Of a stretch of 64,000 bases of DNA, positions 45,601-54,730 are shown piece after piece. Numbering within the stretch: the first letter of the stretch is position 1; every line of letters starts with the position of its first letter. The DNA is from Periplaneta americana (lineage: Eukaryota > Arthropoda > Insecta > Blattodea > Blattidae): the NCBI RefSeq assembly GCF_040183065.1, contig NC_091121.1, positions 62,466,287 to 62,530,286 of the forward strand. Direction: 5' to 3'. A program made the position numbers and the translations under genes. The notes below the pieces were generated by a model. The model saw nothing but the letters and a program-made list of their open reading frames with translations, was not told the origin of the DNA and made no database searches.

Positions 45601-47753
45601 TAGCACATTTTGAATCTTTCTCGCACAGAAATATTTATAATATGATGAGTGACAATGAACACTGAAATTAAAGTATGTGCTCGTATACAAAATGTAAAGA
45701 TTTAAGGAAAATTGTCACATTGGTGAGCTCTTAAGCACTCATTTCAGTTATAATTAACCTATATAACCTAATGAAGCACAGAAAAAGTATCACAAAAATA
45801 CATAAATCTTTAAATATTATACAGAATATAAACGATATAAACTGCCAAAATTATATAGATAGTACATATTGGTCTAGTGAAATGTAATTATTTATTATAA
45901 TTTTATTTTTAATTTGTAAAATACTATGTTTTTAAGAGTGACAGTAGTTTAATTATTTGTTTATACTTTCGACTGAATGTGAATGCTATTGCCAATGATC
46001 TTGCTCCAAACTCATACCAATATACAACAGAGTAAACAAACGACTGCCTCAGGGTACATATTACGCAAAGTAAATATTCTCATTTTCGAGGGGGGGGGGG
46101 GAACTCAGAAAACACTTTTTTTTTTCTGGGAAAATCCAGATAGTTAAAGAAAACGTTATTTGACTTTTTTCTTCAGTTATTTATGCTCTACCATCAGTAT
46201 TTTTGTCAATTTATATCGTTTACACTTTGTATATGACCATAAAAATTCTCATACTGTTCGAATTTGTAATATAAGATGGTAAGTGTTGTTACTTCATGGC
46301 AACAAAAGACATGGCATTTAAGAAACTTACGAGTGACAGGAAATTTTCTCTGTTTGTGGAAGATTAAATACATTTAGACTTAAAATTATGGCCTTTATTC
46401 ACCTCTCCATCAAGTGGTGTGTATGGTCGAAGTGGAGCTGTGGGAAAGAGAACTTGCAGATGCGGAAATTGGAAATCCTTTCTGAGCAAGAACTTGATAT
46501 ACTCACTAGCTCCTTCTCCAGTGTCACCTGAAGACGGAAAAAACAAGAAATCATTTCTAATTGTGTAATATTAAATCACATGGTATAGAAATAATTTTTT
46601 GCCTCTAATCACCACCTTGTTTCAGGCTTATAGTCTACTGTAAATTCGCAATGGAAGTACTACTTTCTACAAAAGTGAAAAATACATAAGGAGGGGCATA
46701 ACTGCTTAACATCATTAACAGGACCTGAATAACAAACTACACAAATTCCATGATATCTCTGAATTATTATGTCAACATATTATATTGTCCATTAACTATC
46801 TCGAGAAGCCACAGTTCAAAATAAGAGAGATTACTAGATTACCGATATTTCCTAAATAAAAGAATTACCAAGTAGGCCTACTAAAATTGCCAACTGTCCA
46901 GGTAAACAATACCATTACCAATTTAACTGTTATTAACATAGACGTAAACACATTAAAAGTATGTTGTATAGGAATATAAAGCCGTTTTAATTCATAATAA
47001 ACATGTGTCTAGAAAGAGGCATCTTTCCAGATAATGTATATTAAAAATAGAAAAAGTAATACAAAAAAAATCATAAGAAATACAAAAATACTGTAATTAC
47101 CAGCCAATATCTATTTTACCCATTGTACCAGAGAAGTTACGAATGTGTAACATACAACAGAATAAAATACTTAAAGCTGAGTTCCTAAACACCAAATGTG
47201 GGAAACTAATCTACAATTAGTGCTATATTTGACTTCACTGAAGAGAAGACAAGATAGGAGAGATTTTTGCATTTCACTGAAGTCAGTAAAGATTGAATAG
47301 CACAGGGTTTGTTTCAACATGTCATATTAGTCCAAAAACCCTAAAATGGAAATTAGAAGTTTCCCTCTCTCTAGTGCAGCCGCAGCGAAAATGTGACTCG
47401 TGAGCACATTGTGGCTCGCAATGATAGCTATGTATTTCTCTTGGTTCCTATCTCCTCCAGCCCCCACCCTCTCACTTGCTGGAGTCAAACTCAGTTCCAT
47501 TTGCATTTGTCTCTGACCTGCGAGTGGCATATCGTCGCAATGTCTCTCTCGAAACCATGTACCGCAACAAAAACGACAGTTTCAAGTAGGATGGGAGGAC
47601 GCATTTTTTGCTGCCAATACGATGAGAATATTAAATGTATGATTTTTTCACAAGTATTACGAGGAAAACGGTAGTATAACATAAAGCGACATTATACTAC
47701 ATGTCACTCTTGAAACATTAAAAGGTTAAGTATTATTATTATTATTATTAAGC

Positions 47754-47793
<40 letters not shown>

Positions 47794-48762
47794 CTCTGTA
47801 CGTCGATCCTTTTTCAGCAGATGTACGAATAATGCGGTTAGATCTTCAATTTAAACTCACAGATTTACAATGTGATGTTAAATGAAAGCTAGATGTAAGG
47901 ACCTGACAAATGTTTAACTTTTCAAATCTTTGCCAAAAAATAAATATCCGAAGCTTCGTTCTTTCGCTTGCTACAACTTACGTTTGTGAACAATTATTTT
48001 CAACAATGAAAATAGTAAAAACCAAATTTAGATCACGACTGACAGACAAATACCTTCGTGGTCCACTACGACTGGCAGTAAGTGACATAATTCCTGATTT
48101 TGAAACTCTGTCGCAGAGCCATTCTGAAGACAGTTAATTTTAGGTTGTGATATTGTTCATTTATTTCTTCGTTTCACGTACTAAACATTAGTTTGCAGTC
48201 TTGTACTGTATAAAATTGTATTTAAGTGCTTGACGTAAGGAAAATGAAAATCCGTTAGTAAGTCAGACAGTTGCTTCACTTCCCCTTCGGGTGTTCGCCT
48301 CCCTCCATAGGTGCTATGCACGTTGCAGGTTACACAGTGGCTCGGCGCATGATCACATTTTCGCCACGGCTGCTCTAGTGCTTTTTCTTTAATTTGAATG
48401 AATAACACACTAGGATGAGATAGCCCAAGAACTCTTGAACTCAGCTTACGCAAGAATCTCAAGGGGAAGAAACTACTGATACCGGTAATTTGATCTGTGG
48501 AAAATATAAAAGAGCATACCGGTAAATAAAAGGCAAATATAATAGGCATGCCGTATAATGTATATCTGTGCATTCATTTACGTTATTTGGTCAGCATTTT
48601 CACTCTATGCAGCCCTATGTAAAATCTAGATAACATATTTTACGTAACAGGCCTATAAAGTGCAAAGAAAATTTTACCAGAGCCATGGAAAAAAATAACT
48701 GTTCCATTATGTTGCCTGTTAGTTTGGTTTATAATTCGCAATGGTAGGAACTTTCCGCTCAT
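42615..48762 (-). CDS. LYPLAL1: LYPLAL1-like serine hydrolase (acyl-protein thioesterase family), complete, 5 exons
   Basis: Alpha/beta hydrolase of the acyl-protein thioesterase / lysophospholipase-like group, expected to be cytosolic and to cleave short-chain acyl esters or thioesters. Exons in transcript order: 48762-48678, 46527-46403, 45240-45093, 44337-44222, 42848-42615. All are GT-AG with consistent phases, total 708 nt, 235 residues (human 237). It starts MSGKFLPLRIINQTN and has the oxyanion segment VIFFHGSGDTGEG, then PTAPLRPYTPLDGELSHVWF. The nucleophile is Ser123 in GGFSMGG, with Asp181 in CHGDRDTLV and His213 in SNALHEL. HGSGDTGEG and GVFALSSFL match LYPLAL1 better than APT1/2. 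Intron 1 (2.15 kb) holds a hAT remnant. The gene converges on DPP3. Confidence 0.95.
43817..43865. repeat. Short perfect-arm hairpin
   Basis: gagaaaaattctct and agagaatttttctc pair around a loop containing ggcatcgggatttgcc. The gagaaaaattc motif recalls the ends of the tRNA-like elements near 55.9 and 57.1 kb, so this may be a degenerate relative. LYPLAL1-like intron 4. Confidence 0.7.
44815..45040 (+). mobile_element. Diverged tRNA-like SINE copy (second family)
   Basis: Begins tccctggtggtctaacagat (A-box-like), then catgctagctgttagatcca and a degenerate B-box, then a purine-rich body ending gctgaataacctctgtag. It shares its head with the copy at 18155-18330. LYPLAL1-like intron 3. Confidence 0.5.
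47377..48372 (+). mobile_element. hAT transposon remnant with 8-bp target duplication
   Basis: CTCTAGTG is repeated directly at 47369-47376 and 48373-48380. Inverted ends are cagccgcagcgaaaatgtga and, read inward from the right, cagccgtggcgaaaatgtga. The plus strand at about 47955-48137 encodes LATTYVCEQLFSTMKIVKTK followed by FRSRLTDKYLRGPLRLAVSD, the C-terminal dimerisation domain of ZBED5/GTF2IRD2-like hAT transposases. At 996 bp it is an internally deleted copy. It lies in intron 1 of the LYPLAL1-like gene, antisense to it. Confidence 0.93.
47728..47792. repeat. (ATT)n microsatellite
   Basis: Long ATT tract broken once by aagctt, inside the hAT remnant. Confidence 0.95.
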
Positions 48763-49237
48763 GGCTACAAATAAACGACTTAAAGCATAATATAAATAAT
48801 TCCAACGAAGTCCATCCAACCCCACGTGTACTTTACAGTATGTACTATGTACTCTGCGTCTGCTGTCTGCTTGTCAGTGTCACAAACTCAATCCTTGAAA
48901 ATCCGCTATAAAACCGTTCTGAAGACAAAGTGATAATAGGACATTTATATAATATATAAAATATAGATTGTTTAAGAGAAAGAATTGGAAAAATAAACAT
49001 TTAAAGTATGATGAAAAAGTACCTAAGAATACACAAATCAATTGTTTTTCAATGCACTGTCGTGGATGAATTATTAAGTACATTATTCATCCATCACATT
49101 GCATTTAGCGATGAATTAGCAGTTGAACCTTCCAGTATTTAGAAGCAATATAGTTTTCATTGGAGACAGCAGATGAAGATACCATTCCTACATGTTTTAT
49201 AAAATAGCCATCAATTTATTATTACTGTACCTACCTT

Positions 49238-51785
49238 CATGTGATATCTAGGGAACTGATCAAAAGTATGTTCCAATTCCTCATAGAAGCTATTCTTTAT
49301 ATGGTCGTCTTTCTCTTCTGTAGGGGCGTGAGCATTTATAACTATGATGTCGCACCATCTACCCTTAAGTACTAAATATGATAACCTGTCACTGATAAAT
49401 TCGACCTTTTTTACATAAATATACTTGGACTTCTCCAGATGGATTGACACACAACCAAATAGATCACATCTTGATAGATAAACGGAGACATACTAGTATA
49501 GTAGATATTCGAACTTTCAGGGGTGCAGACTGTAATTCTGACCATTATTTGGTGATTGGAGAATTAAGAGAAAGATTATCAGTAGCCAAGCGAGTAGAGC
49601 AACAAGTTAATATTACTAAATTCAATATTTTGAAATTAAAGGACGAGGAAGCTAAGCAAAATTATCAGGTCGAAATTTCGAATAGGTTTGCCACTTTAGA
49701 AAGTTCCGACGAAGTTGAGAAAGAATTAGATGTTAATAGCGTGTGGGAAAATATCAGAGATAGTATCAAAATTGCAGCTGAGCAGAGCATAGGTTATTAT
49801 GAAACTAAGAAAAAGAAACCGTGGTTTGATGAAGATTGTTGCATGGTAGTAGAAAGAAGGAAACAGGCAAAATTGAAATTCTTACAGGATCCAGTTGAGG
49901 AGAAGAGAGATAATTATTTCAATGAAAGACGGGAAGCAAGTCGTACACTTAGGAATAAAAAGAGAGGTTACTTGAAGGAAAAACTGAATGAGGTAGAAAC
50001 AAATAGTAAGAATAAAAACATTCGAGATTTATGTAAGGGTATAAAGGAATTTAAGAATGGATATCAGCCAAGGGTAAACGTGATCAAGGATGAGAATGGT
50101 GACTTGCTTGCAGACTCTCCATCAATCCTAAACAGATGGAAAAACTATTTTGCGCAACTACTAAATGTACATAGGCCAAATAGAAATGATCGGGACGAAA
50201 TTGAAATACAAACTGCTGAGCCATTTATACCCGAACCCACGCTTTCAGAAGTCGAAATTGCGATAGAAAATCTGAAAAAGTACAAGTCTCCAGGTATCGA
50301 TCAAATTCCAGCAGAATTAATACAAGAGGGCGGAAGCGCATTATATAGCGAAATTTATAAACTTGTACTTGCTATTTGGGAAAAGGAAATTGTACCAGAA
50401 CAATGGAAGGAGTCCATAATTGTACCTATTTTTAAAAAGGGGGACAAAACCAACTGTGGTAACTTTCGAGGAATATCACTTTTGTTGACGTCGTACAAAA
50501 TTTTGTCCAATATTCTTTTGAGAAGATTAACTCCGTACGTAGATGAAATTATTGGGGATCATCAGTGCGGTTTTCGGCGTAATAGATCGACTATTGATCA
50601 GATTTTTTGTATTCGACAGATAATGGAGAAAAAATGGGAGTATAAGGGTACAGTACATCAGTTATTCATAGATTTCAAAAAGGCATATGACTCGGTTAAG
50701 AGGGAAGTATTATATGATATTCTTATTGAATTTGGTATTCCCAAGAAACTAGTTCGATTAATTAAAATGTGTCTCAGTGAAACATACAGCAGAGTCCGTA
50801 TAGGTCAGTTTCTATCTGATGCTTTTCCAATTCACTGCGGGCTAAAGCAGGGAGATGCACTATCACCTTTACTTTTTAACTTCGCGCTAGAATATGCCAT
50901 TAGGAAAGTTCAGGATAACAGGCAGGGTTTGGAATTGAACGGGTTACATCAGCTTCTTGTCTATGCGGATGACGTGAATATGTTAGGAGAAAATACACAA
51001 ACGATTAGGGAAAACACGGAAATTTCACTTGAAGCAAGTAGAGCGATCGGTTTGGAAGTAAATCCCGAAAAGACAAAGTATATGATTATGTCTCGTGACC
51101 AGAATATTGTACGAAATGGAAATATAAAAATTGGAGATTTATCCTTCGAAGAGGTGGAAAAATTCAAATATCTTGGAGCAACAGTAACAAATATAAATGA
51201 CACTCGGGAGGAAATTAAACGCAGAATAAATATGGGAAATGCGTGTTATTATTCGGTTGAGAAGCTCTTATCATCCAGTCTGCTGTCCAAAGTTAGAATT
51301 TATAAAACAGTTATATTACCGGTTCTTCTGTATGGTTGTGAAACTTGGACTCTCACTCTGAGAGAGGAACATAGGTTAAGGGTGTTTGAGAATAAGGTGC
51401 TTAGGAAAATATTTGGGGCTAAGCGGGATGAAGTTACAGGAGAATGGAGAAAGTTACACAACACAGAACTGCACGCATTGTATTCTTCACCTAACATAAT
51501 TAGGAACATTAAATCCAGACGTTTGAGATGGGCAGGGCATGTAGCACGTATGGGCGAATCCAGAAATGCATATAGAGTGTTAGTTGGGAGACCGGAGGGA
51601 AAAAGACCTTTAGGGAGGCCGAGACGTAGATGGGAAGAATAATATTAAAATGGATTTGAGGGAGGTGCGGTATGATGATAGAGACTGGATTAATCTTGCA
51701 CAGGATAGGGACCGCTGGCGGGCTTATGTGAGGGCGGCAATGAACCTTCGGGTTCCTTAAAAGCCATTTGTAAGTAAGTAAGTAA
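49238..51785 (+). mobile_element. 5'-inverted LINE insertion with 11-bp target duplication
   Basis: GTACCTACCTT is directly repeated at 49227-49237 and 51786-51796. The segment 49410-51785 is sense LINE ending in ggttccttaaaagccatttg and a (taag)n tail, not poly(A). The segment 49238-49409 is antisense and encodes the APE-type endonuclease piece [20 protein letters not shown], with FYEELEHTFDQFPRYHMK. About 55-60 codons of endonuclease between the inverted and sense parts are absent. The order (target, antisense internal piece, sense 3' part, target) is that of twin priming. Clade probably RTE-related, not certain. It lies between the divergent LYPLAL1-like and Claspin genes. Confidence 0.93.
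49444..51642 (+). CDS. LINE endonuclease C-terminus and reverse transcriptase (732 codons)
   Basis: Open frame with the endonuclease end [12 protein letters not shown] and [11 protein letters not shown] at the N-terminus (residues about 4-40) and RT motifs from about residue 290: [37 protein letters not shown] (motif A), [14 protein letters not shown], and [12 protein letters not shown] with the catalytic YADD at 50962-50973. The C-terminal block [17 protein letters not shown] follows. The stop after RRRWEE comes from a 1-nt insertion (gggaagaataat where sister copies read gggaggataat); the family frame continues for about 40 further codons. The upstream reading is in the frame from 49410 ([10 protein letters not shown]). 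It is otherwise nearly intact, so the insertion is recent. Confidence 0.92.
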   Translation: MTHNQIDHILIDKRRHTSIVDIRTFRGADCNSDHYLVIGELRERLSVAKRVEQQVNITKFNILKLKDEEAKQNYQVEISNRFATLESSDEVEKELDVNSVWENIRDSIKIAAEQSIGYYETKKKKPWFDEDCCMVVERRKQAKLKFLQDPVEEKRDNYFNERREASRTLRNKKRGYLKEKLNEVETNSKNKNIRDLCKGIKEFKNGYQPRVNVIKDENGDLLADSPSILNRWKNYFAQLLNVHRPNRNDRDEIEIQTAEPFIPEPTLSEVEIAIENLKKYKSPGIDQIPAELIQEGGSALYSEIYKLVLAIWEKEIVPEQWKESIIVPIFKKGDKTNCGNFRGISLLLTSYKILSNILLRRLTPYVDEIIGDHQCGFRRNRSTIDQIFCIRQIMEKKWEYKGTVHQLFIDFKKAYDSVKREVLYDILIEFGIPKKLVRLIKMCLSETYSRVRIGQFLSDAFPIHCGLKQGDALSPLLFNFALEYAIRKVQDNRQGLELNGLHQLLVYADDVNMLGENTQTIRENTEISLEASRAIGLEVNPEKTKYMIMSRDQNIVRNGNIKIGDLSFEEVEKFKYLGATVTNINDTREEIKRRINMGNACYYSVEKLLSSSLLSKVRIYKTVILPVLLYGCETWTLTLREEHRLRVFENKVLRKIFGAKRDEVTGEWRKLHNTELHALYSSPNIIRNIKSRRLRWAGHVARMGESRNAYRVLVGRPEGKRPLGRPRRRWEE

Positions 51786-51796
51786 GTACCTACCTT

Positions 51797-52921
51797 ACTT
51801 CACTAAGGACGGTTGTCACAAGTCTGAGGTTGCCAGGAAAGCGAAAAAACGAAATGAAATTGATTGTGAACTACCGCCTTGTGAACACGAAGAAAACTGT
51901 TAACCATAAAGGTGGCTGCCCATGAAAATATTATTGTGAATTGTGAAGTTTGAAATACACATTCGCCCTTAGTGCCCCAACAATGATTTTGATTTCCAAC
52001 TTTGTACGAACAGATTCTCGTAACTATTGGGAGTTGAACTGTCAGCTTTTGTGATCTGATAGAGAAGCCTTTTTTTTTTTTTAATGAGTCCGAAAATAGC
52101 AAAAATGGTCACCCGCCTTAAGTGAAATAAGGTAATAAAACTATTAAGCGTGACCCAGGGTGAGGCGGTTTACATTACATCCCACAAATCAATTATTAGA
52201 AGAGTTATTTTTAAACATAGCTGAAACAGGGTCAGATACAATTGAAACAAGATCTTTTCTTTTCAAAAACATATGAGATTAAGGCTTCAAGAGCAAATAA
52301 ATCAAGTCAGAGGCGTAAAAATAAGACAAAATTTGAAAATAGACTGAATACTGGTATCGCATTGGATTCAAAAAAGAAAAAGGAACGGGTCATCACGTTA
52401 AGTCGAATGAAAAATGGAAGAACAGTATGGTAAGCATAATAACCTTGAGGCTGTACGAGAGAGATAGAGGGAGGGAAAGAGAAAGAGAGAAGATAGTAAG
52501 GGTAAAAGGATAGGTTTTCAATTGGGTGTTGGGGAAGGTATAGATGGACTGAAAAGTAGTAGGTGGAAAGATGATAATTATATACACGGAAATATACCAG
52601 ATCTAGCGAAAATATCGCTGAATTGGCAACTCTGCCGCAGACTGCCAACTATTGCCATCTAACGTTTCATTGTGTTAACTTTCAATTTTACCGCCGTTTA
52701 CTTTCATGTGGATGTTGGAGTGTTTGTTTTTTAAGTGTTGAAAGAATAACTTGAATTGGCAAAAAAGTGTTAAGTGGATTTCATTTAACAAAAGAAGACG
52801 TGTAATTATTACTAGAATCGTATGTCGTCATTTTATGTAATTTAATGCATTGACTGAAATTACAAGTAAGAATATTGTGTAATTTGTCATTATGTGTGTA
52901 ATTAAACTCTGGAATAATGTT
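51797..52921. other. Intergenic region, possible Claspin 5' UTR
   Basis: No coding region recognised. A purine-rich (GAGAGA) stretch is at about 52455-52495. A good donor-like site (acaag|gtaggtg) lies at about 52965, so a Claspin 5' UTR exon might be near 52640-52964, but this is speculative. Confidence 0.3.
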
Positions 52922-53153
52922 TCAAGTTTTGGTAATTAGCAAGTGACCGCTGGTCGTTTACAAGGTAGGTGTGATACGGTTAATGGGTTAGTTGAGGTGA
53001 TATCTAAGTGACATGAGGCCGAGGAATATGTGAAAAGATTTCAATGATTCAAGATCCTCGGCCTCGCGTCACTTAGATATCTCCTCAACTAACCACTAAC
53101 CTTGTCACATACCTTGTAAAAGACTGGCGGTCCCTTGCTAATTACCCAAGTTT
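52922..53153. repeat. Long inverted repeat (fold-back) with ~100-nt arms
   Basis: Left arm from ggtaattagcaag (about 52931) to gaggccgagga (53027); right arm from tcctcggcctc (53056) to cttgctaattacc (53143), pairing throughout at roughly 85 percent. The central sequence is agatttcaatgattcaa. No protein. It probably represents a fold-back transposon. Confidence 0.85.
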
Positions 53154-53208
53154 ATATTAAATTAGCAAGATTTTAAGTTTAGAAAAGTGGTAAATCTTTA
53201 CAGCAGCG

Positions 53209-53457
53209 GTCCACACCTGTGGAATAACGGTTAATGCGTCTGACCGCGAAACCAAGTGACCCGGTTCGATTCCCGGTCTGTTACCTGGTTGATGTTTTTT
53301 CCGGGTTTTTTCCTCAACCCAATATGAGCAAGATGCTGAGTAACTTTCGGTGCTGGACCCCGGACTCATTTCACCGGCATTATCACCTTCATCTCATTCA
53401 GATGCTAAATAACGTAAGATGTGGACAAAAGAGTCGTAAAATAACTTACTAAAAAAA
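53209..53457 (+). mobile_element. Complete tRNA-headed SINE with 11-bp target duplication
   Basis: Same family as 25881-26136. TTACAGCAGCG at 53198-53208 and TTACAACAGCG at 53458-53468 form the target duplication with one mismatch. Head gtggaataacggttaatgcg, B-box ggttcgattcc, body with gctggaccccggactcattt. Confidence 0.93.
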
Positions 53458-53905
53458 TTACAACAGCGTTAGAGGTCCGCAGAAGATGCTCCTTTTTCTA
53501 TTAAAAGCTTTCTTGGCTATCCTCCTTCTGACTTCCTGACAGTAGCTCATGTTACTGCTTATAGTACACCCCAAGTATTTGAAGCTGCTGTCCACTTGCT
53601 CTACTGCCTCATTTAGAATTCGCAAGTTTATCTTCTGTATTTTTCTTCCTATGACAATGCTCTTCATCTTATTTAGATTTATTTTCATCACATACTGTTA
53701 ACAGCTGTCATTTAGCAGCAGTAGCATATCCTTTAGTATCATCTCTTCTGCTAACACGCCATATCATCAGCAAATCTTATGCACTTTATTCTTCTTCCTC
53801 CTACTATCACTCCTCCCATGTTCTGAAAACAGTTCTTCACTAAATTCTTCAAGTAGATGTTAAACAGGGTAGGTGATAAAGGACATCCTTGACGTAGGCT
53901 GGTGG
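53458..53905 (-). mobile_element. LINE fragment, second family (minus strand)
   Basis: The minus strand encodes RT motifs RQGCPLSPTLFNIYLKNLVK, then IKCIRFADDMA with the FADD catalytic box, then KSIVIGRKIQKINLRILNEA and SSFKYLGCTISSNMSYCQEV. It differs from the long LINE at 49 kb. Both ends are truncated and the frame is interrupted. Confidence 0.85.
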
Positions 53906-53960
53906 GTTATTATTATTGTATGCTATTTTAAAGTAGGCTAAGTACTATTAATCAGCAACC

Positions 53961-54178
53961 ACGTAGTAATTTGGTGAATATCTTATATAAACAACTTCCT
54001 TGTGGTAAATTGAAACTATTACGGTATTTTACTTTAGTGACTAATTTCGGCTTGATATTGCCATCTTCAGAATATAAAGCCGAAAATTGTAATTTACTAA
54101 GGTAAAATACCGTAATAGTTTCAATTAACACAGGGAAGTTGTTTATAGGCCTAAGCTTATAACAAATTCACCAGATCA
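53961..54178. mobile_element. Head-to-head inverted repeat with a hammerhead-like core (Penelope-type terminus)
   Basis: Left arm 53961-54060 and right arm 54076-54178 are inverted copies (cttccttgtggtaaattg versus caattaacacagggaag; cggtattttactttagt versus actaaggtaaaataccg). The hammerhead core is on the minus strand of the left arm and centre; the right arm retains only the part after stem II. No coding remnant. Assigned by analogy to the other inverted copies. Confidence 0.65.
54036..54078 (-). ncRNA. Hammerhead-like ribozyme core
   Basis: On the minus strand: CTGAAGA, then T, stem II GGC...GCC, then GAAATTAGTC. The GAA-AT-T reading allows a minimal stem III, and AGT can pair with ATT before the core. 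It is the most degenerate of the four loci. Confidence 0.4.
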
Positions 54179-54730
54179 TTAGTGATACAAAAAAGTGTGT
54201 AATCAAGATGTATAACTGAGTAGTTACTTTTATAATGAGTTGTAGACCAAATAGTTTACATTTTATGGAGATAGTACAGTAAATGATTTTTATTTGAAAC
54301 AACATTTTTAGTTCTATTTACATTTTAAAACAATGTTAAGGCTTAGATTATATACGAAAGTTAAAAAAAGTTAATTTATTGACAAGATTGCTGTTATAGT
54401 ATTTAATTTTTACAAGAAGTTTAAGTGTTTAGATGACCTTGATTTTGTTTTGCTCTTGTATTGTGTTTAACTTCACTGTACTTAATTTGATTTTGTATTT
54501 TACAAGTAGTTTTAAATGGAATATTCACATATTTAAGTAAATCTTATAACTGAGTGAGTAGTAAGTTATTCATAATTGCTTTTCTCTTTTACATGATCCA
54601 ATAAATGGTGTATGTATGGTGACAAATTGATGTAAAGGGAGGGTTGTCTCTGAAATTTCTCCTATGTTGTGGATATCCATAATATGATTATTCTGTAATT
54701 TCAGTTTCTTCTGGTTGTATCTTTTACACA

